From: Hyphomicrobiales bacterium
GTDB lineage: Bacteria > Pseudomonadota > Alphaproteobacteria > Rhizobiales > Rhizobiaceae
Assembly: GCA_900471925.1 (NCBI GenBank)
Contig: UCGV01000001.1
Coordinates: 62,001-126,000, forward strand
Reading direction: 5' to 3'
Length of the DNA: 64,000 nucleotides
This document shows positions 11,406 through 19,472 of this stretch, piece after piece (positions within the stretch are counted from its first letter, which is position 1; every line of letters begins with the position of its first letter). The notes beneath the pieces were generated by a model. The model worked only from the letters and a program-made list of their open reading frames with translations. It made no database searches and had not been told where the DNA came from. The translations under genes were made by a program, and so were the position numbers.

Positions 11406-11420
11406 CCGAGCCCGCCATAA

Positions 11421-12497
11421 TCAGGCCGCTTGCCGCTGTTCGGTGGCTGCATCCTGTATCAGCCGGTGCAGATATTCGAGTTTTGTCACGACTGGCTGCG
11501 AGAGCACGAAGGGATAGGAATCGGGCTGTCCCATGCTGCGCTGGATGGCGTTGATCGCAAGGCTCAGCGGCACCCAGGCGCTGACGAGCTGTTCGGCGCT
11601 CCGTGCCCTGTATGGCTGGAAATCCACTTCCGTCGCAATTTCCTCATGTCCGCGCGGATCGATCGCCATGCCAAAGCCGCGCGCCGTCTCCAGCGTATCG
11701 ACGATATGCAGGTAATGCGCGAAGCACTCGGCGAAATCCTCCCAGGGGTGGACGGAGGCATAGGCGCTGATGAAGCTTTCCTGCCAGCCCGGCGCCGGGC
11801 CGTTGGCATAACGATGCTGCAGCGCTGACCCATAATCCTGTCGTTCGTCGCCGAAGACAGCGCGGAACGCGTCGAAACCATTGCGGTCGCGCACCAGCTT
11901 GTTCCAGACGAAATGTCCTGTCTCGTGGCGAAAATGCCCAAGCAGAGTGCGGTAGGGCTCGTCCATCGCCGTGCGCGCCAGTTCGCGGGTCACATCGTCG
12001 GCCTCGGCAGCACGAATGGCGATCAGTCCCTCCTCATGACCGGTCATGGCAGGCACGACATTGCCGTCATTCTGCACGGCGTCCTCGAGAAAATCGAAGA
12101 CGAGGCCGCCTTGCGGGTCCTGCTGCCGGTCGGGATGCGGGAGGTTCCAGCGCAGCAGTGAATAGAAGAGATGACGCTGCGCTTGGCTGATGCGCCGCCA
12201 CCGATCGACGCCGTCAGGCGTATCGGTATTGGGCACAAGCCGGTTATGACGGCAAGCGATGCAGAAATCATTGCCGTCATCGACAAGCCAGTTACAGATG
12301 TCGAGGCCGGCATTGGCGCAGAAGCGCACCAGCCGGTTCGGCTCGGAGACGAGCTGCCAGTTGGCCTCATCACCGGATTCCAGTGCGTGCATGGAGAGGT
12401 CGCCAGCAAAGAAGCCGAGACGGTGATTGCAGCGTACGCACTGCCTGTTGTCGAAGTGGATGACCTGGTCGCAATTATCGCAGGTAAACAACCGCAT
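11421..12497 (-). CDS. Putative zinc-binding metallopeptidase with zinc ribbon
   Basis: 358 residues. The N-terminal zinc ribbon (CDNCDQVIHFDNRQCVRCNHRLG) has two CxxC pairs; a second cysteine group appears in ICNWLVDDGNDFCIACRHN. The HETGH motif at residues 191-195 gives a zincin active site, and the downstream AECFAHYLHIVDTL supplies a further acidic residue. This matches a family of unknown biological role with an N-terminal ribbon. It converges with rnhA. The ATG at 12497 places the ribbon at residue 5. Confidence 0.82.
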   Translation of the reverse strand: MRLFTCDNCDQVIHFDNRQCVRCNHRLGFFAGDLSMHALESGDEANWQLVSEPNRLVRFCANAGLDICNWLVDDGNDFCIACRHNRLVPNTDTPDGVDRWRRISQAQRHLFYSLLRWNLPHPDRQQDPQGGLVFDFLEDAVQNDGNVVPAMTGHEEGLIAIRAAEADDVTRELARTAMDEPYRTLLGHFRHETGHFVWNKLVRDRNGFDAFRAVFGDERQDYGSALQHRYANGPAPGWQESFISAYASVHPWEDFAECFAHYLHIVDTLETARGFGMAIDPRGHEEIATEVDFQPYRARSAEQLVSAWVPLSLAINAIQRSMGQPDSYPFVLSQPVVTKLEYLHRLIQDAATEQRQAA

Positions 12498-12583
12498 GGC
12501 AGCCCCCTACAGCTGGGATATGACGGAAAATGCCTGCCGCACTCAGGCGCGACAGGCATTGCATATATGCATGGAACGAGGCG

Positions 12584-12775
12584 TTAAAGCCGATCGACAG
12601 CGCCCTTCAGCTTGTCCTTGACCTTGCCCGTTGCGACCTGGGTCTTGCCCTTGGCTTCCTGTACGGCGCCCTTGGCCTGCATTTCACGATCGCCGGTTGC
12701 CTTGCCGGCAGCCTGCTTTGCCTTACCGGCCATTTCGTTGACCTTGCCGGAAATCTTGTCGCCGGTGCTACCCAT
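12584..12775 (-). CDS. CsbD family stress-response protein
   Basis: 63 residues, almost entirely Gly/Ala/Lys/Glu/Gln with the repeating pattern KVNEMAGKAKQAAGK...KGKTQVATGKVK that defines CsbD-like proteins. These are small, hydrophilic, probably disordered proteins induced by general stress in many bacteria; the mechanism is unknown. The ATG at 12775 has an AAGGAGA ribosome site at good spacing. Confidence 0.88.
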   Translation of the reverse strand: MGSTGDKISGKVNEMAGKAKQAAGKATGDREMQAKGAVQEAKGKTQVATGKVKDKLKGAVDRL

Positions 12776-12866
12776 ATCATTGTCTCCTTTCGGACGGCGG
12801 ACGGGGTGTCCACGCTTGCCGACAGGAAACGTCAAAGAGCGGATTTCGTTCCGAAACGATGCATTC

Positions 12867-13472
12867 TCAGGCGTGGCCAGCTTCAGCCGAAAGCATGGCG
12901 GGCGTGATCCCCATGCTGGCAAGCGCGCGCTCATATTTGTCATCGAGGAAGCGATCGAAGATCAGCTCCTCATTGGCGGGGCAATTGAGCCAGCCATTGG
13001 CACCCACCTCGTTTTCGAGCTGACCAGCGCCCCAGGAAGAGTAGCCGAGCAGCATGGTGGCCCGCTTCGGGCCGCCTCCCTTGGAAATCGCGCGCACGAT
13101 GTCGAGCGTTGCCGTCAGGCAGATATCGTCGCTGACAGGGATCGAAGAGTCGCTGCTATAGTCGTCTGAATGCAGCACGAAACCACGACCGCTTTCGACA
13201 GGACCGCCTGTCTGGATCGGAAATTCCCGGGCATCCTTCGGTAGCACGATGGAGTCTTCCTGCTTGATCATGTCGAGATGCAGGAGAACATCGGTGAAGG
13301 TAAGGCTCTGCGGACGGTTGATGACGAAGCCCATGGCGCCAGCATCCGAATGGGCGCAGATATAGATCACCGTGCGGGAAAAATTGCGGTCTTCCATGCC
13401 TGGCATGGCAATCAGGAACTGACCGTCGAAAAATCCGCGTTCCCGTCTGTTCTTCAGCGTTGCTAGGGACAT
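12867..13472 (-). CDS. YqgE/AlgH family protein (UPF0301)
   Basis: 201 residues. The family pattern is clear: [38 protein letters not shown] near the N-terminus, then [19 protein letters not shown], and a C-terminal [20 protein letters not shown]. The biochemical role is not settled. The ATG at 13472 follows GGAGGAACC, a strong ribosome site, which rules out the longer upstream start. It is divergent from the DsbD-alpha-like gene. Confidence 0.92.
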   Translation of the reverse strand: MSLATLKNRRERGFFDGQFLIAMPGMEDRNFSRTVIYICAHSDAGAMGFVINRPQSLTFTDVLLHLDMIKQEDSIVLPKDAREFPIQTGGPVESGRGFVLHSDDYSSDSSIPVSDDICLTATLDIVRAISKGGGPKRATMLLGYSSWGAGQLENEVGANGWLNCPANEELIFDRFLDDKYERALASMGITPAMLSAEAGHA

Positions 13473-13613
13473 GGTTCCTCCTGCCGCCAGACCGTACCAA
13501 GGCTCCGACAAGAGAAACATGGGCCAATGTCACAAATCAATCAACTGAAAATGAATATTTTAATGGAAGGGACTTCTGGCGGCGATGGCCGACTTTCGGT
13601 AAACCATTGTTCC

Positions 13614-14453
13614 ATGAGAGTTATTTCGCTGCTCACGAGCCCTCTATTAATTGCTGTCCTTTGGGCTGCGCCTTTGCCCGGACTGTTTTATTCCGCTCAT
13701 GCGGAAATGAGCGATTGGGCCGAGAACGAGGGCGGCCGCATGCGTCTGGTCGCGCTGCCGCCGGATACTGGCGGCCACATAAGGGCCGGCCTGCAGATCG
13801 AACCGAAGCCCGGCTGGATCACCTATTGGCGTGAACCCGGCAATAGTGGCATCCCGCCGCAAATCACCATTGCGCCCGAAGGCGGCGTGACGCTCGATAC
13901 GATATCCTATCCCGTTCCAGAGGAGATTTCCGATGGCAAGGTGGAGGATATCGGCTATCGCGCGCCGGTAACCCTGCCGCTGTCGCTGACGGCGTCCAGC
14001 GCAGGAGCGGTCGTCCTTGACGCGACTGCGTTCATCGGTATCTGCAAGGATATCTGCATTCCGTTCCAGGCGCAGTTTTCGGTGAAACTCGGCACTGCCG
14101 CCCAGTCTCGCCCGCAGGAGGAAATGATCCTTCAGAGCGCAGCAGCCCGCCTTCCCGAGGCGCCATCCGCCGATTTCGATGTTATCGCTCACGTCATGTC
14201 ACCCGACTTGAAGCAGCTTTCCCTGAAGGTCTCTCTGCCGGAGGAGAGCGGCAGCGCGCCCGATATCATCGTCACCGGCCCGAGTGGTTACGCGTTCAAG
14301 AAACAGATGAATGTCGGACGCAACGGCAAGGCCTACTCCGCCGATATCGCTATCGGCAAGCTGCCGAAAAACTACGACATCAAGGGCAAAGAATGGGGTG
14401 TGCTCGTCATCGACGGAACGCGCGCAATGGAAACCAAGCTTGCCTTTGATTGA
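13614..14453 (+). CDS. Protein-disulfide reductase DsbD N-terminal-like periplasmic protein
   Basis: 279 residues from the ATG at 13614. A signal peptide runs to about residue 30 (ending HAE). The body resembles the DsbD alpha domain: GLQIEPKPGWITYWREPGNSG, then GICKDICIPF with a CxxxC cysteine pair that corresponds to the DsbD-alpha redox site. The membrane and thioredoxin parts of DsbD are absent. It probably exchanges electrons with periplasmic thiols, but the partner is unknown. Upstream in-frame ATGs (13527, 13551) would put about 29 hydrophilic residues before the signal peptide, so they were not used. The start has no strong ribosome site. Confidence 0.75.
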   Translation: MRVISLLTSPLLIAVLWAAPLPGLFYSAHAEMSDWAENEGGRMRLVALPPDTGGHIRAGLQIEPKPGWITYWREPGNSGIPPQITIAPEGGVTLDTISYPVPEEISDGKVEDIGYRAPVTLPLSLTASSAGAVVLDATAFIGICKDICIPFQAQFSVKLGTAAQSRPQEEMILQSAAARLPEAPSADFDVIAHVMSPDLKQLSLKVSLPEESGSAPDIIVTGPSGYAFKKQMNVGRNGKAYSADIAIGKLPKNYDIKGKEWGVLVIDGTRAMETKLAFD

Positions 14454-14541
14454 CCGCATCTTATAGTCCCTATCGATCCCTGAGCGGCCTTGCCGCAGCC
14501 AGCCGGAACCCCAAACAGTCAGAACCTCAAGGAGAAAATCC

Positions 14542-15027
14542 ATGGCCATCGCAATCGGCGACAAGCTTCCTGCCGCCACCTTCAAGGAAAAGACGGCCGA
14601 CGGTCCGGTCGAAACCACTACTGAACAGCTCTTTGCCGGCAAGCGCGTCGTGCTCTTCGCGGTACCGGGGGCGTTTACGCCCACCTGTTCGCTAAACCAC
14701 CTGCCAGGCTATCTGGAAAACCGCGATGCCATCCTCGCCAAGGGCGTTGACGATATTGCCGTGCTCGCCGTCAACGACTGGCATGTCATGGGCGCCTGGG
14801 CGCAGTCCTCGGGCGGCCTCGGCAAGATTCACTTCCTTGCCGACTGGGATGCCGGCTTCACCAAGGCCGTTGGCCTTGAGGCTGATCTCTCTGCGGGTGG
14901 CCTCGGCGTACGCTCCAAGCGCTACTCGATGCTGGTAGAAGATGGCGTCGTGAAGTCGCTCAACGTCGAGGAATCGCCTGGCCAGGCAACGGTTTCGGGT
15001 GCTGCTGCGATGCTCGAACAGCTCTGA
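14542..15027 (+). CDS. Peroxiredoxin (Prx5/AhpE-like, 1-Cys)
   Basis: 161 residues. The peroxidatic cysteine is Cys49 in VPGAFTPTCSLNHLPGY, and no resolving cysteine is visible, so it is a 1-Cys Prx5-type enzyme that reduces hydroperoxides using glutathione or glutaredoxin. The conserved GIAVNDWHVMGAW-like stretch (LAVNDWHVMGAWAQ) follows. It starts at 14542 after AAGGAG. It ends before a UUCG-loop terminator. Confidence 0.94.
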   Translation: MAIAIGDKLPAATFKEKTADGPVETTTEQLFAGKRVVLFAVPGAFTPTCSLNHLPGYLENRDAILAKGVDDIAVLAVNDWHVMGAWAQSSGGLGKIHFLADWDAGFTKAVGLEADLSAGGLGVRSKRYSMLVEDGVVKSLNVEESPGQATVSGAAAMLEQL

Positions 15028-15053
15028 GCCGTAACCGTATCATCGCTGACATT

Positions 15054-15077
15054 AAAGGCGCCTTCGGGCGCCTTTTT
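15054..15077 (+). terminator. Intrinsic terminator after peroxiredoxin gene
   Basis: AAAGGCGCC and GGCGCCTTT form a perfect 9-bp stem around a stable TTCG tetraloop, followed by a T tract. The tract touches the stop codon of the convergent parE gene, so transcription of both genes ends in the same 30 bp. Confidence 0.9.
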
Positions 15078-15385
15078 CAATGCTGGATGTTGAAATGCGC
15101 ATCGATATCGCGATGGCCTTCAAAAATTTTGACAACTTCGAAGTCATCACCCGTATAGCGAAATACGAAGACGTAATTATTGAAGGCAAAGCTGCGGATG
15201 CCTTCGCCAAGTTCCGGGCGCGGGCGCCCGATCTGCCCCGGAAGCGATGCGAGCTCCGAGCATTTCTGGATGAGCTTGTTTGTGAAATTGCGCGCGACCA
15301 CCCGGTCACCGCTTTCTCTGGTAATAAATCTGAAGATCTGGCCGATGTCCGCCTTCGCACTCTGTAGAAAGCGAAGCTGCGGCAT
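15077..15385 (-). CDS. parE: ParE/RelE-family toxin of a type II toxin-antitoxin pair
   Basis: 102 residues with the ParE pattern: PQLRFLQSAKADIGQIFRFI at the start, SLPGQIGRPRPELGEGIRSF in the middle and NYVFVFRYTGDDFEVVKIFEGHRDI near the end. ParE toxins usually poison DNA gyrase; RelE relatives cleave mRNA. The target here is not predictable from sequence. It follows the antitoxin gene with one base between the antitoxin stop and the toxin ATG, the usual antitoxin-first order. Confidence 0.88.
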   Translation of the reverse strand: MPQLRFLQSAKADIGQIFRFITRESGDRVVARNFTNKLIQKCSELASLPGQIGRPRPELGEGIRSFAFNNYVFVFRYTGDDFEVVKIFEGHRDIDAHFNIQH

Positions 15386-15386
15386 A

Positions 15387-15638
15387 TCAATATCCTTCCT
15401 TTGCCAGTTCCGCCTCGACCTCGTCCAACGACGCTTGCAACTCTTCTTCGGTCACCTCGCCGCCGGCGGCGATCGCTTCGGCAATTTCACGGCGAAGCGC
15501 ATTGAGCTTCGCCTCTCGCTCCTCCACCAGCCGCAATCCTTCGCGCACCACTTCGCTCGCCGAGCCGTAGCGGCCATCTTTGACCGCCTGCTCGACGAAC
15601 TTTTCCCAGCGTTCTCCAATGGACACGTTCATAGCCAT
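15387..15638 (-). CDS. parD: ParD-family antitoxin
   Basis: 83 residues from the ATG at 15638 (an alternative ATG two codons later at 15632 has better spacing from GGAG). The N-terminal ribbon-helix-helix part reads NVSIGERWEKFVEQAVKDGRYGSASEVVREGL, followed by an acidic, Glu-rich tail (VTEEELQASLDEVEAELAKEGY) that would wrap the toxin. It binds its own promoter in known systems. It is divergent from the metal-transporter operon, and the shared gap contains Zur-like palindromes. Confidence 0.88.
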   Translation of the reverse strand: MAMNVSIGERWEKFVEQAVKDGRYGSASEVVREGLRLVEEREAKLNALRREIAEAIAAGGEVTEEELQASLDEVEAELAKEGY

Positions 15639-15723
15639 CGTCTCCGTCCAATCTCGATAACAAAAGATGCGCATTTAATAGCATTAGGTCAAGAATGTCT
15701 TTCGCCTCATTCTTGCCATAATC

Positions 15724-15750
15724 GTTATAACATAACAGTAACGTTATTAC
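15724..15750. promoter_or_regulatory. Zur-like operator palindromes upstream of metal ABC operon
   Basis: GTTATAACATAAC (15724-15736) has inverted arms GTTAT/ATAAC around three bases, and GTAACGTTATTAC (15738-15750) has arms GTAA/TTAC. The AT-rich GTTATnnnATAAC form resembles alphaproteobacterial Zur boxes. The sites lie 16-42 bp before the first start codon of the transporter operon, where a repressor would block transcription. Assignment to Zur is inference. Confidence 0.55.
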
Positions 15751-15765
15751 ATAAAGGAAATTCCC

Positions 15766-15894
15766 ATGTCGCCGACGCCCGAACGTCTTTCCATCAGTCT
15801 CCTCGGGCAATCGGCGCTCCTGCGTGCCGGCGGTGCAATCGTCGTCATTGCGCTGCTCTGGCTTGCCATCCGCTGGGCGATCCTCCTGCCATGA
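15766..15894 (+). CDS. 42-residue single-span membrane protein ahead of metal ABC transporter
   Basis: A short gene with ATG at 15766 after AAAGGAAA. The product begins MSPTPERLSISLLGQ and has one long hydrophobic helix (about residues 18-42, AGGAIVVIALLWLAIRWAI) ending at LLP. Its TGA overlaps the ATG of the ATPase gene (ATGA), so it is co-translated with the transporter. I do not recognise a family. A structural or regulatory peptide of the importer is plausible from context, and so is a leader peptide. Confidence 0.65.
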   Translation: MSPTPERLSISLLGQSALLRAGGAIVVIALLWLAIRWAILLP

Positions 15895-16631
15895 GCGCGC
15901 CGGCCATTCGCCTCGACAATCTCACAGTTTCCTATGACCGCCATCCCGCGGTCCATCATCTCTCCGGCACGTTCCAGCCCGGCAGCCTGACAGCAATCGC
16001 CGGTCCCAACGGTGCCGGTAAATCGACGCTGTTAAAGGCGATCATGGGCGAACTGCGTCCCGCAGAGGGGCGAGTAGAGCACCGGCTGCAGCGCACGGAT
16101 TTCGGCTATCTGCCGCAGGCAGCTGATATCAACAGGCGCTTTCCAATCTCTGTTCTCGATACAGTTCTGCTCGGAAGCTGGCGCTCGACCGGAGCTTTCG
16201 GCCGCGTTGCGAAACAGGACGGCATGCGTGCCCGCGCCGCACTCGTCACCGTTGGGTTGGAAGGTTTCGAGACGCGCCATATCGGCTCGCTTTCGGCCGG
16301 TCAGTTCCAGCGCGTGCTCTTTGCGCGGCTGCTTCTGCAGGATGCCCGTATCATCCTGCTCGACGAACCTTTCACCGCCATCGATGCCCGCACCACCAGG
16401 GATCTGCTCGACATTGTTGCTCGCTGGCATGGCGATGGTCGCACGGTGATTGCCGTCCTCCATGACTTCGAACAGGTGAGGGCGCATTTCCCGGAGACCC
16501 TGCTGCTCGCCCGCCGGCTGATCGGCTGGGGACCGACGCAGGAGGTCATGTCGTCGGCCAATCTGCTTCAGGCGCGCGCCATGGCCGAACGTTGGGACGA
16601 GAATGCCGAAGCCTGCGAGCCGGCGGCATGA
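15891..16631 (+). CDS. Zinc/manganese ABC transporter ATP-binding protein (AztA/ZnuC-like)
   Basis: 246 residues. Walker A GPNGAGKST at 38-46, Q-loop at FGYLPQAADI, signature LSAGQFQR near 134-141, Walker B IILLDEP near 153-159, and the switch His in AVLHDFEQVRAHFPE. The position of the H-loop and the short length are typical of metal importers of the ZnuC/MntB/AztA group. The start overlaps the 42-aa gene, and the stop overlaps the permease gene. Zinc is favoured because of the Zur-like sites, but manganese is possible. Confidence 0.9.
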   Translation: MSAPAIRLDNLTVSYDRHPAVHHLSGTFQPGSLTAIAGPNGAGKSTLLKAIMGELRPAEGRVEHRLQRTDFGYLPQAADINRRFPISVLDTVLLGSWRSTGAFGRVAKQDGMRARAALVTVGLEGFETRHIGSLSAGQFQRVLFARLLLQDARIILLDEPFTAIDARTTRDLLDIVARWHGDGRTVIAVLHDFEQVRAHFPETLLLARRLIGWGPTQEVMSSANLLQARAMAERWDENAEACEPAA

Positions 16632-17500
16632 CGGTCTACGATATTTTCTTTGCTCCATTTGCCGATTACGGTTTCATGCGCCGCGCGCTTGTCGCCTGCC
16701 TGTGCCTTGGTTTGGGTTCCGGCCCGATCGGTGTCTTCCTGATGTTGCGCCGCATGAGCCTGATGGGTGACGCCATGAGCCATGCCGTGCTGCCAGGTGC
16801 TGCCGTCGGCTATCTCGTTGCCGGTTCGTTGTCGCTGACAGCCATGGGTATTGGCGGCCTAATCGCCGGCCTTTCCGTCGCGCTCTTGTCAGGCGTCGTG
16901 AGCCGCATGACCGTGCTGCAGGAGGATGCGAGCTTTGCAAGCTTCTATCTCGCCTCGCTGGCCCTGGGGGTCCTCATCGTCTCCCTGCGTGGCTCCAATA
17001 TCGATCTGCTGCATGTGCTGTTCGGCACCATTCTTGCCATCGACGCGCCTGCGCTGACGCAGATCGGCGCAATCACCTCCGTTACCCTGCTGGCGCTTGC
17101 GGTCATTTACAGGCCATTGGTCGCCGAATGTTTCGATCCCGGGTTCCTGCGCGCAGTCGGCGGGCGTGGGCCGGTCTATCATTTCCTCTTCCTGCTTCTG
17201 GTGGTGCTGAACCTTGTCGCGAGCTTCCAGGCGCTCGGCACGCTGATGGCGGTCGGCCTGATGATGCTGCCGGCGGCAATTGCCCAGCTCTGGTCGCGTA
17301 GCCTGCAGGCCATGATGGTGATCGCGGCAGTCAGCGCTGCTGCCTCTGGCTATCTCGGCCTTATCGCCTCCTACCACCTCGAACTCGCCTCCGGCCCGAC
17401 GATCATCATGACGGCGGCGCTATTTTACGGGTTCTCCATCTTCTTCGCGCCGTCGGGTCTTGCCCGGCGTTTCTTCCCCCGCCCGCATCTGAAGGGCTGA
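16628..17500 (+). CDS. Zinc/manganese ABC transporter permease (ZnuB/AztB-like)
   Basis: 290 residues with eight to nine hydrophobic segments. Family features include GVFLMLRRMSLMGDAMSHAVLPGAAVGYL (the coupling region after helix 1), EDASFASFYLASLALGVLIVS, and GTLMAVGLMMLPAAIAQLW. The ATG at 16628 overlaps the ATPase stop. It transports metal released by the downstream binding protein through the inner membrane. Confidence 0.92.
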   Translation: MTVYDIFFAPFADYGFMRRALVACLCLGLGSGPIGVFLMLRRMSLMGDAMSHAVLPGAAVGYLVAGSLSLTAMGIGGLIAGLSVALLSGVVSRMTVLQEDASFASFYLASLALGVLIVSLRGSNIDLLHVLFGTILAIDAPALTQIGAITSVTLLALAVIYRPLVAECFDPGFLRAVGGRGPVYHFLFLLLVVLNLVASFQALGTLMAVGLMMLPAAIAQLWSRSLQAMMVIAAVSAAASGYLGLIASYHLELASGPTIIMTAALFYGFSIFFAPSGLARRFFPRPHLKG

Positions 17501-17515
17501 TACCAGGAGACATCG

Positions 17516-18415
17516 ATGTTACCTCGCAGACTGCTTCTTTCCGCCGCTTTGCCAATGCTGATGACGCTTTCGGCTGTGCCGGCTTCCGCCGAAACACTGA
17601 AGGTCGTCGCTTCCTTCACGGTGCTTGCCGATGTCGTGCGCCAGGTTGGCGGCGATCACGTCAAGGTCACGAGCCTCGTCGGCCCGAACGGAGATCCCCA
17701 CGAATTCGAACCGTCGCCGGCCGATGCCAAGGCGCTGAATGCTGCCAAGGTCACATTTGTGAGCGGCGAAGGGCTGGAAGGCTGGATGGACCGCCTGATC
17801 ACCGCTTCCGGCTACAAGGGCAAGCCGGTTACGGCGTCCGAGGGCATCAATACCCGCACGATGGAGGAGGACGGCAAGACCGTTACCGATCCGCATGTCT
17901 GGAACAGCCCGGTCAACGTGAAGATCTGGGTCGCCAATATCGAGAAGGCATTGTCGGAAGCGGATCCGGCCGATGCAGCGGCCTTCAAGGCCAATGCCGA
18001 GAAATATACGAAGACGCTCGATGAGCTGGATGCCTATGCGCATTCCAAGTTCGACAAGATTGCCGACGACCGTCGTAAGGTACTGACCAGCCACGATGCC
18101 TTCGGCTATTTCGGTCGCGAATATAATGTCAGCTTCCTGGCACCCCTCGGCCTCTCGACCGAAAGCGAAGCATCGGCCGCCGACGTCTCCAAGCTGATCG
18201 AGCAGATCAAGCAGGAAAACGTGAAGACCTATTTCTTCGAGAATTCCAACGATCCACGCCTCGTCAAGCAGGTTGCCTCGGCAACCGGGGCCAAGCCGGG
18301 CGGTGAACTCTATGTGGAATCGCTGTCGGACGCCAAAGGCCCGGCGCCGACCTATGAGAAGATGTTCCGCTACAACGTCAATCAGCTCTCTGCCGCCATG
18401 GCGAAATCGAGCTGA
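17516..18415 (+). CDS. Zinc/manganese ABC transporter substrate-binding protein (ZnuA/AztC-like)
   Basis: 299 residues with a signal peptide to about residue 25 (SAVPASA-ETL). Metal ligands of the cluster A-I family can be placed: His in GPNGDPHEFEPSPAD, His in TDPHVWNSPVN, His in VLTSHDAFGYFGREY, and an acidic residue near ENSNDPRLV. No histidine-rich loop is present, unlike classical ZnuA and as in AztC. The gene order ATPase-permease-binding protein also fits aztABC, but no AztD partner follows. Confidence 0.9.
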   Translation: MLPRRLLLSAALPMLMTLSAVPASAETLKVVASFTVLADVVRQVGGDHVKVTSLVGPNGDPHEFEPSPADAKALNAAKVTFVSGEGLEGWMDRLITASGYKGKPVTASEGINTRTMEEDGKTVTDPHVWNSPVNVKIWVANIEKALSEADPADAAAFKANAEKYTKTLDELDAYAHSKFDKIADDRRKVLTSHDAFGYFGREYNVSFLAPLGLSTESEASAADVSKLIEQIKQENVKTYFFENSNDPRLVKQVASATGAKPGGELYVESLSDAKGPAPTYEKMFRYNVNQLSAAMAKSS

Positions 18416-18425
18416 TCCGTCACTC

Positions 18426-18734
18426 TTAAATAACCAGATCGAAGACGAGGAGGCCGGCAAGGCCTCCATCCGTCGACGAGACGATACGTTCGCCGACGAC
18501 TACATGCTCGGGATGCACCAGATAGGTATCCCGGGCCTCGGGGCTTTCGAAGGTCACGGCAAAGCCGTCGACGAAACCACCATGCAGTCCCTCGGGCGAA
18601 ACATTCGGCCCGTATTTGATGTCGAGAATACCCGGTATCACCTGCTTCAGCGCCACGATGGCCTCGAACAGCGCCTGCTTGTCATCAGCTGTCATGGCGC
18701 TCTTCAGCCGCATGAATACGCAGTGCAGGATCAT
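18426..18734 (-). CDS. Dabb (stress-responsive alpha-beta barrel) family protein
   Basis: 102 residues. The Dabb pattern is visible: MILHCVFMRLK at the N-terminus, VIPGILDIKYGPNVSPEGLHGGFVDGFAVTFES and YLVHPEHVVVGERIV. Dimeric Dabb barrels occur in stress proteins and in some cyclases; no substrate can be assigned. It converges with the metal-binding protein gene across a 10-bp gap. Confidence 0.85.
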   Translation of the reverse strand: MILHCVFMRLKSAMTADDKQALFEAIVALKQVIPGILDIKYGPNVSPEGLHGGFVDGFAVTFESPEARDTYLVHPEHVVVGERIVSSTDGGLAGLLVFDLVI

Positions 18735-18839
18735 AAGCTACCTCCCGTTATGTTTTCGGGCAGAATAACGACGAAAACGACAAGGGCAACCACGATATTT
18801 CGTGCCGGTAGTCGCCAGATCTGTCGAAGGCCAGCCAGC

Positions 18840-19265
18840 TTACATCTGGTCCGCAGCGGTCACCGGACGGTTGTAGATCTTGCGGACAAGATCATGGGAC
18901 AAGGCGCGTGCGGCCGTCTTCTGCTCTTCCGTCATCGGCCGGCACGTATCCTTGAGGTTGGAGCCGTCGATCACGGTCGCCGCCCCCGAATTGGCGATAA
19001 CGATATGCCAGCTGCAAGAGGCAACCGTGTCGACGATCACAGCACCCCGGCAACCAGTAGAGAGACAGAAGGCGACAGTCGCCTGCGCGCCGTGATTACC
19101 CGTGTGGGCGAGCGCATAGGCAGCCGTGAAATCCTTCTTCAATTTTTCACAGCGCCCCGGCTCTGCCGCCACCTGGCAACTCAGTGCGGCCGGATGAATT
19201 TCGGCGGCGTTGAGGGGAGAGACGCAACAGGCGCCCATTGAGAGGGCGAGCAGAAGCTTGAACAT
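18840..19265 (-). CDS. Unrecognised secreted cysteine-rich protein
   Basis: 141 residues. A signal peptide of about 20 residues (MFKLLLALSMGACCVSPLNA) precedes a mature part with six cysteines (LSCQVAAEPGRCEKLK, VAFCLSTGCRGA, ASCSWHIV, KDTCRP). The middle part AAYALAHTGNHGAQATVAFCL loosely resembles a Sel1-type helical repeat with a disulfide, but the match is weak. The ATG at 19265 follows AAGGAAAA. I do not recognise the family. The cysteines and export suggest a disulfide-bonded periplasmic protein. Confidence 0.7.
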   Translation of the reverse strand: MFKLLLALSMGACCVSPLNAAEIHPAALSCQVAAEPGRCEKLKKDFTAAYALAHTGNHGAQATVAFCLSTGCRGAVIVDTVASCSWHIVIANSGAATVIDGSNLKDTCRPMTEEQKTAARALSHDLVRKIYNRPVTAADQM

Positions 19266-19391
19266 CGAATTTTCCTTGTTGCGCTGAGGCACAGGCTCAT
19301 ATCGGCGGCCAATGGTCAATGGCCGCCGCGGCTGAAGCATGTCACGCAAAACTGTGTGGCGGTTTGCGGTAACGACATGAGAGAGCAAGAG

Positions 19392-19437
19392 CTTAAAGCG
19401 TGGCAAGCGAATCCGAAGGACAACGACACGCTTTAAG
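19392..19437. repeat. Dispersed intergenic repeat with 11-bp inverted ends (copy 1)
   Basis: CTTAAAGCGTG (19392-19402) and CACGCTTTAAG (19427-19437) are perfect inverted arms around a 24-bp centre. A related sequence, including GGCAAGCGAATC against GGCAGGCGAATC and the shared end GACACGC, occurs at 37871-37902 between smc and ppdK. Rhizobial genomes contain several families of short intergenic palindromic repeats, and this may be one of them. Confidence 0.65.
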
Positions 19438-19472
19438 AAAAACGTATCGATCGGAGAAGCGCGATTGCCCTG

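Noticed and set aside
11396..11416. 8-bp inverted repeat straddling the rnhA stop as a terminator
   Set aside because: No T tract on the plus strand and it overlaps coding sequence; too weak to list as a terminator.
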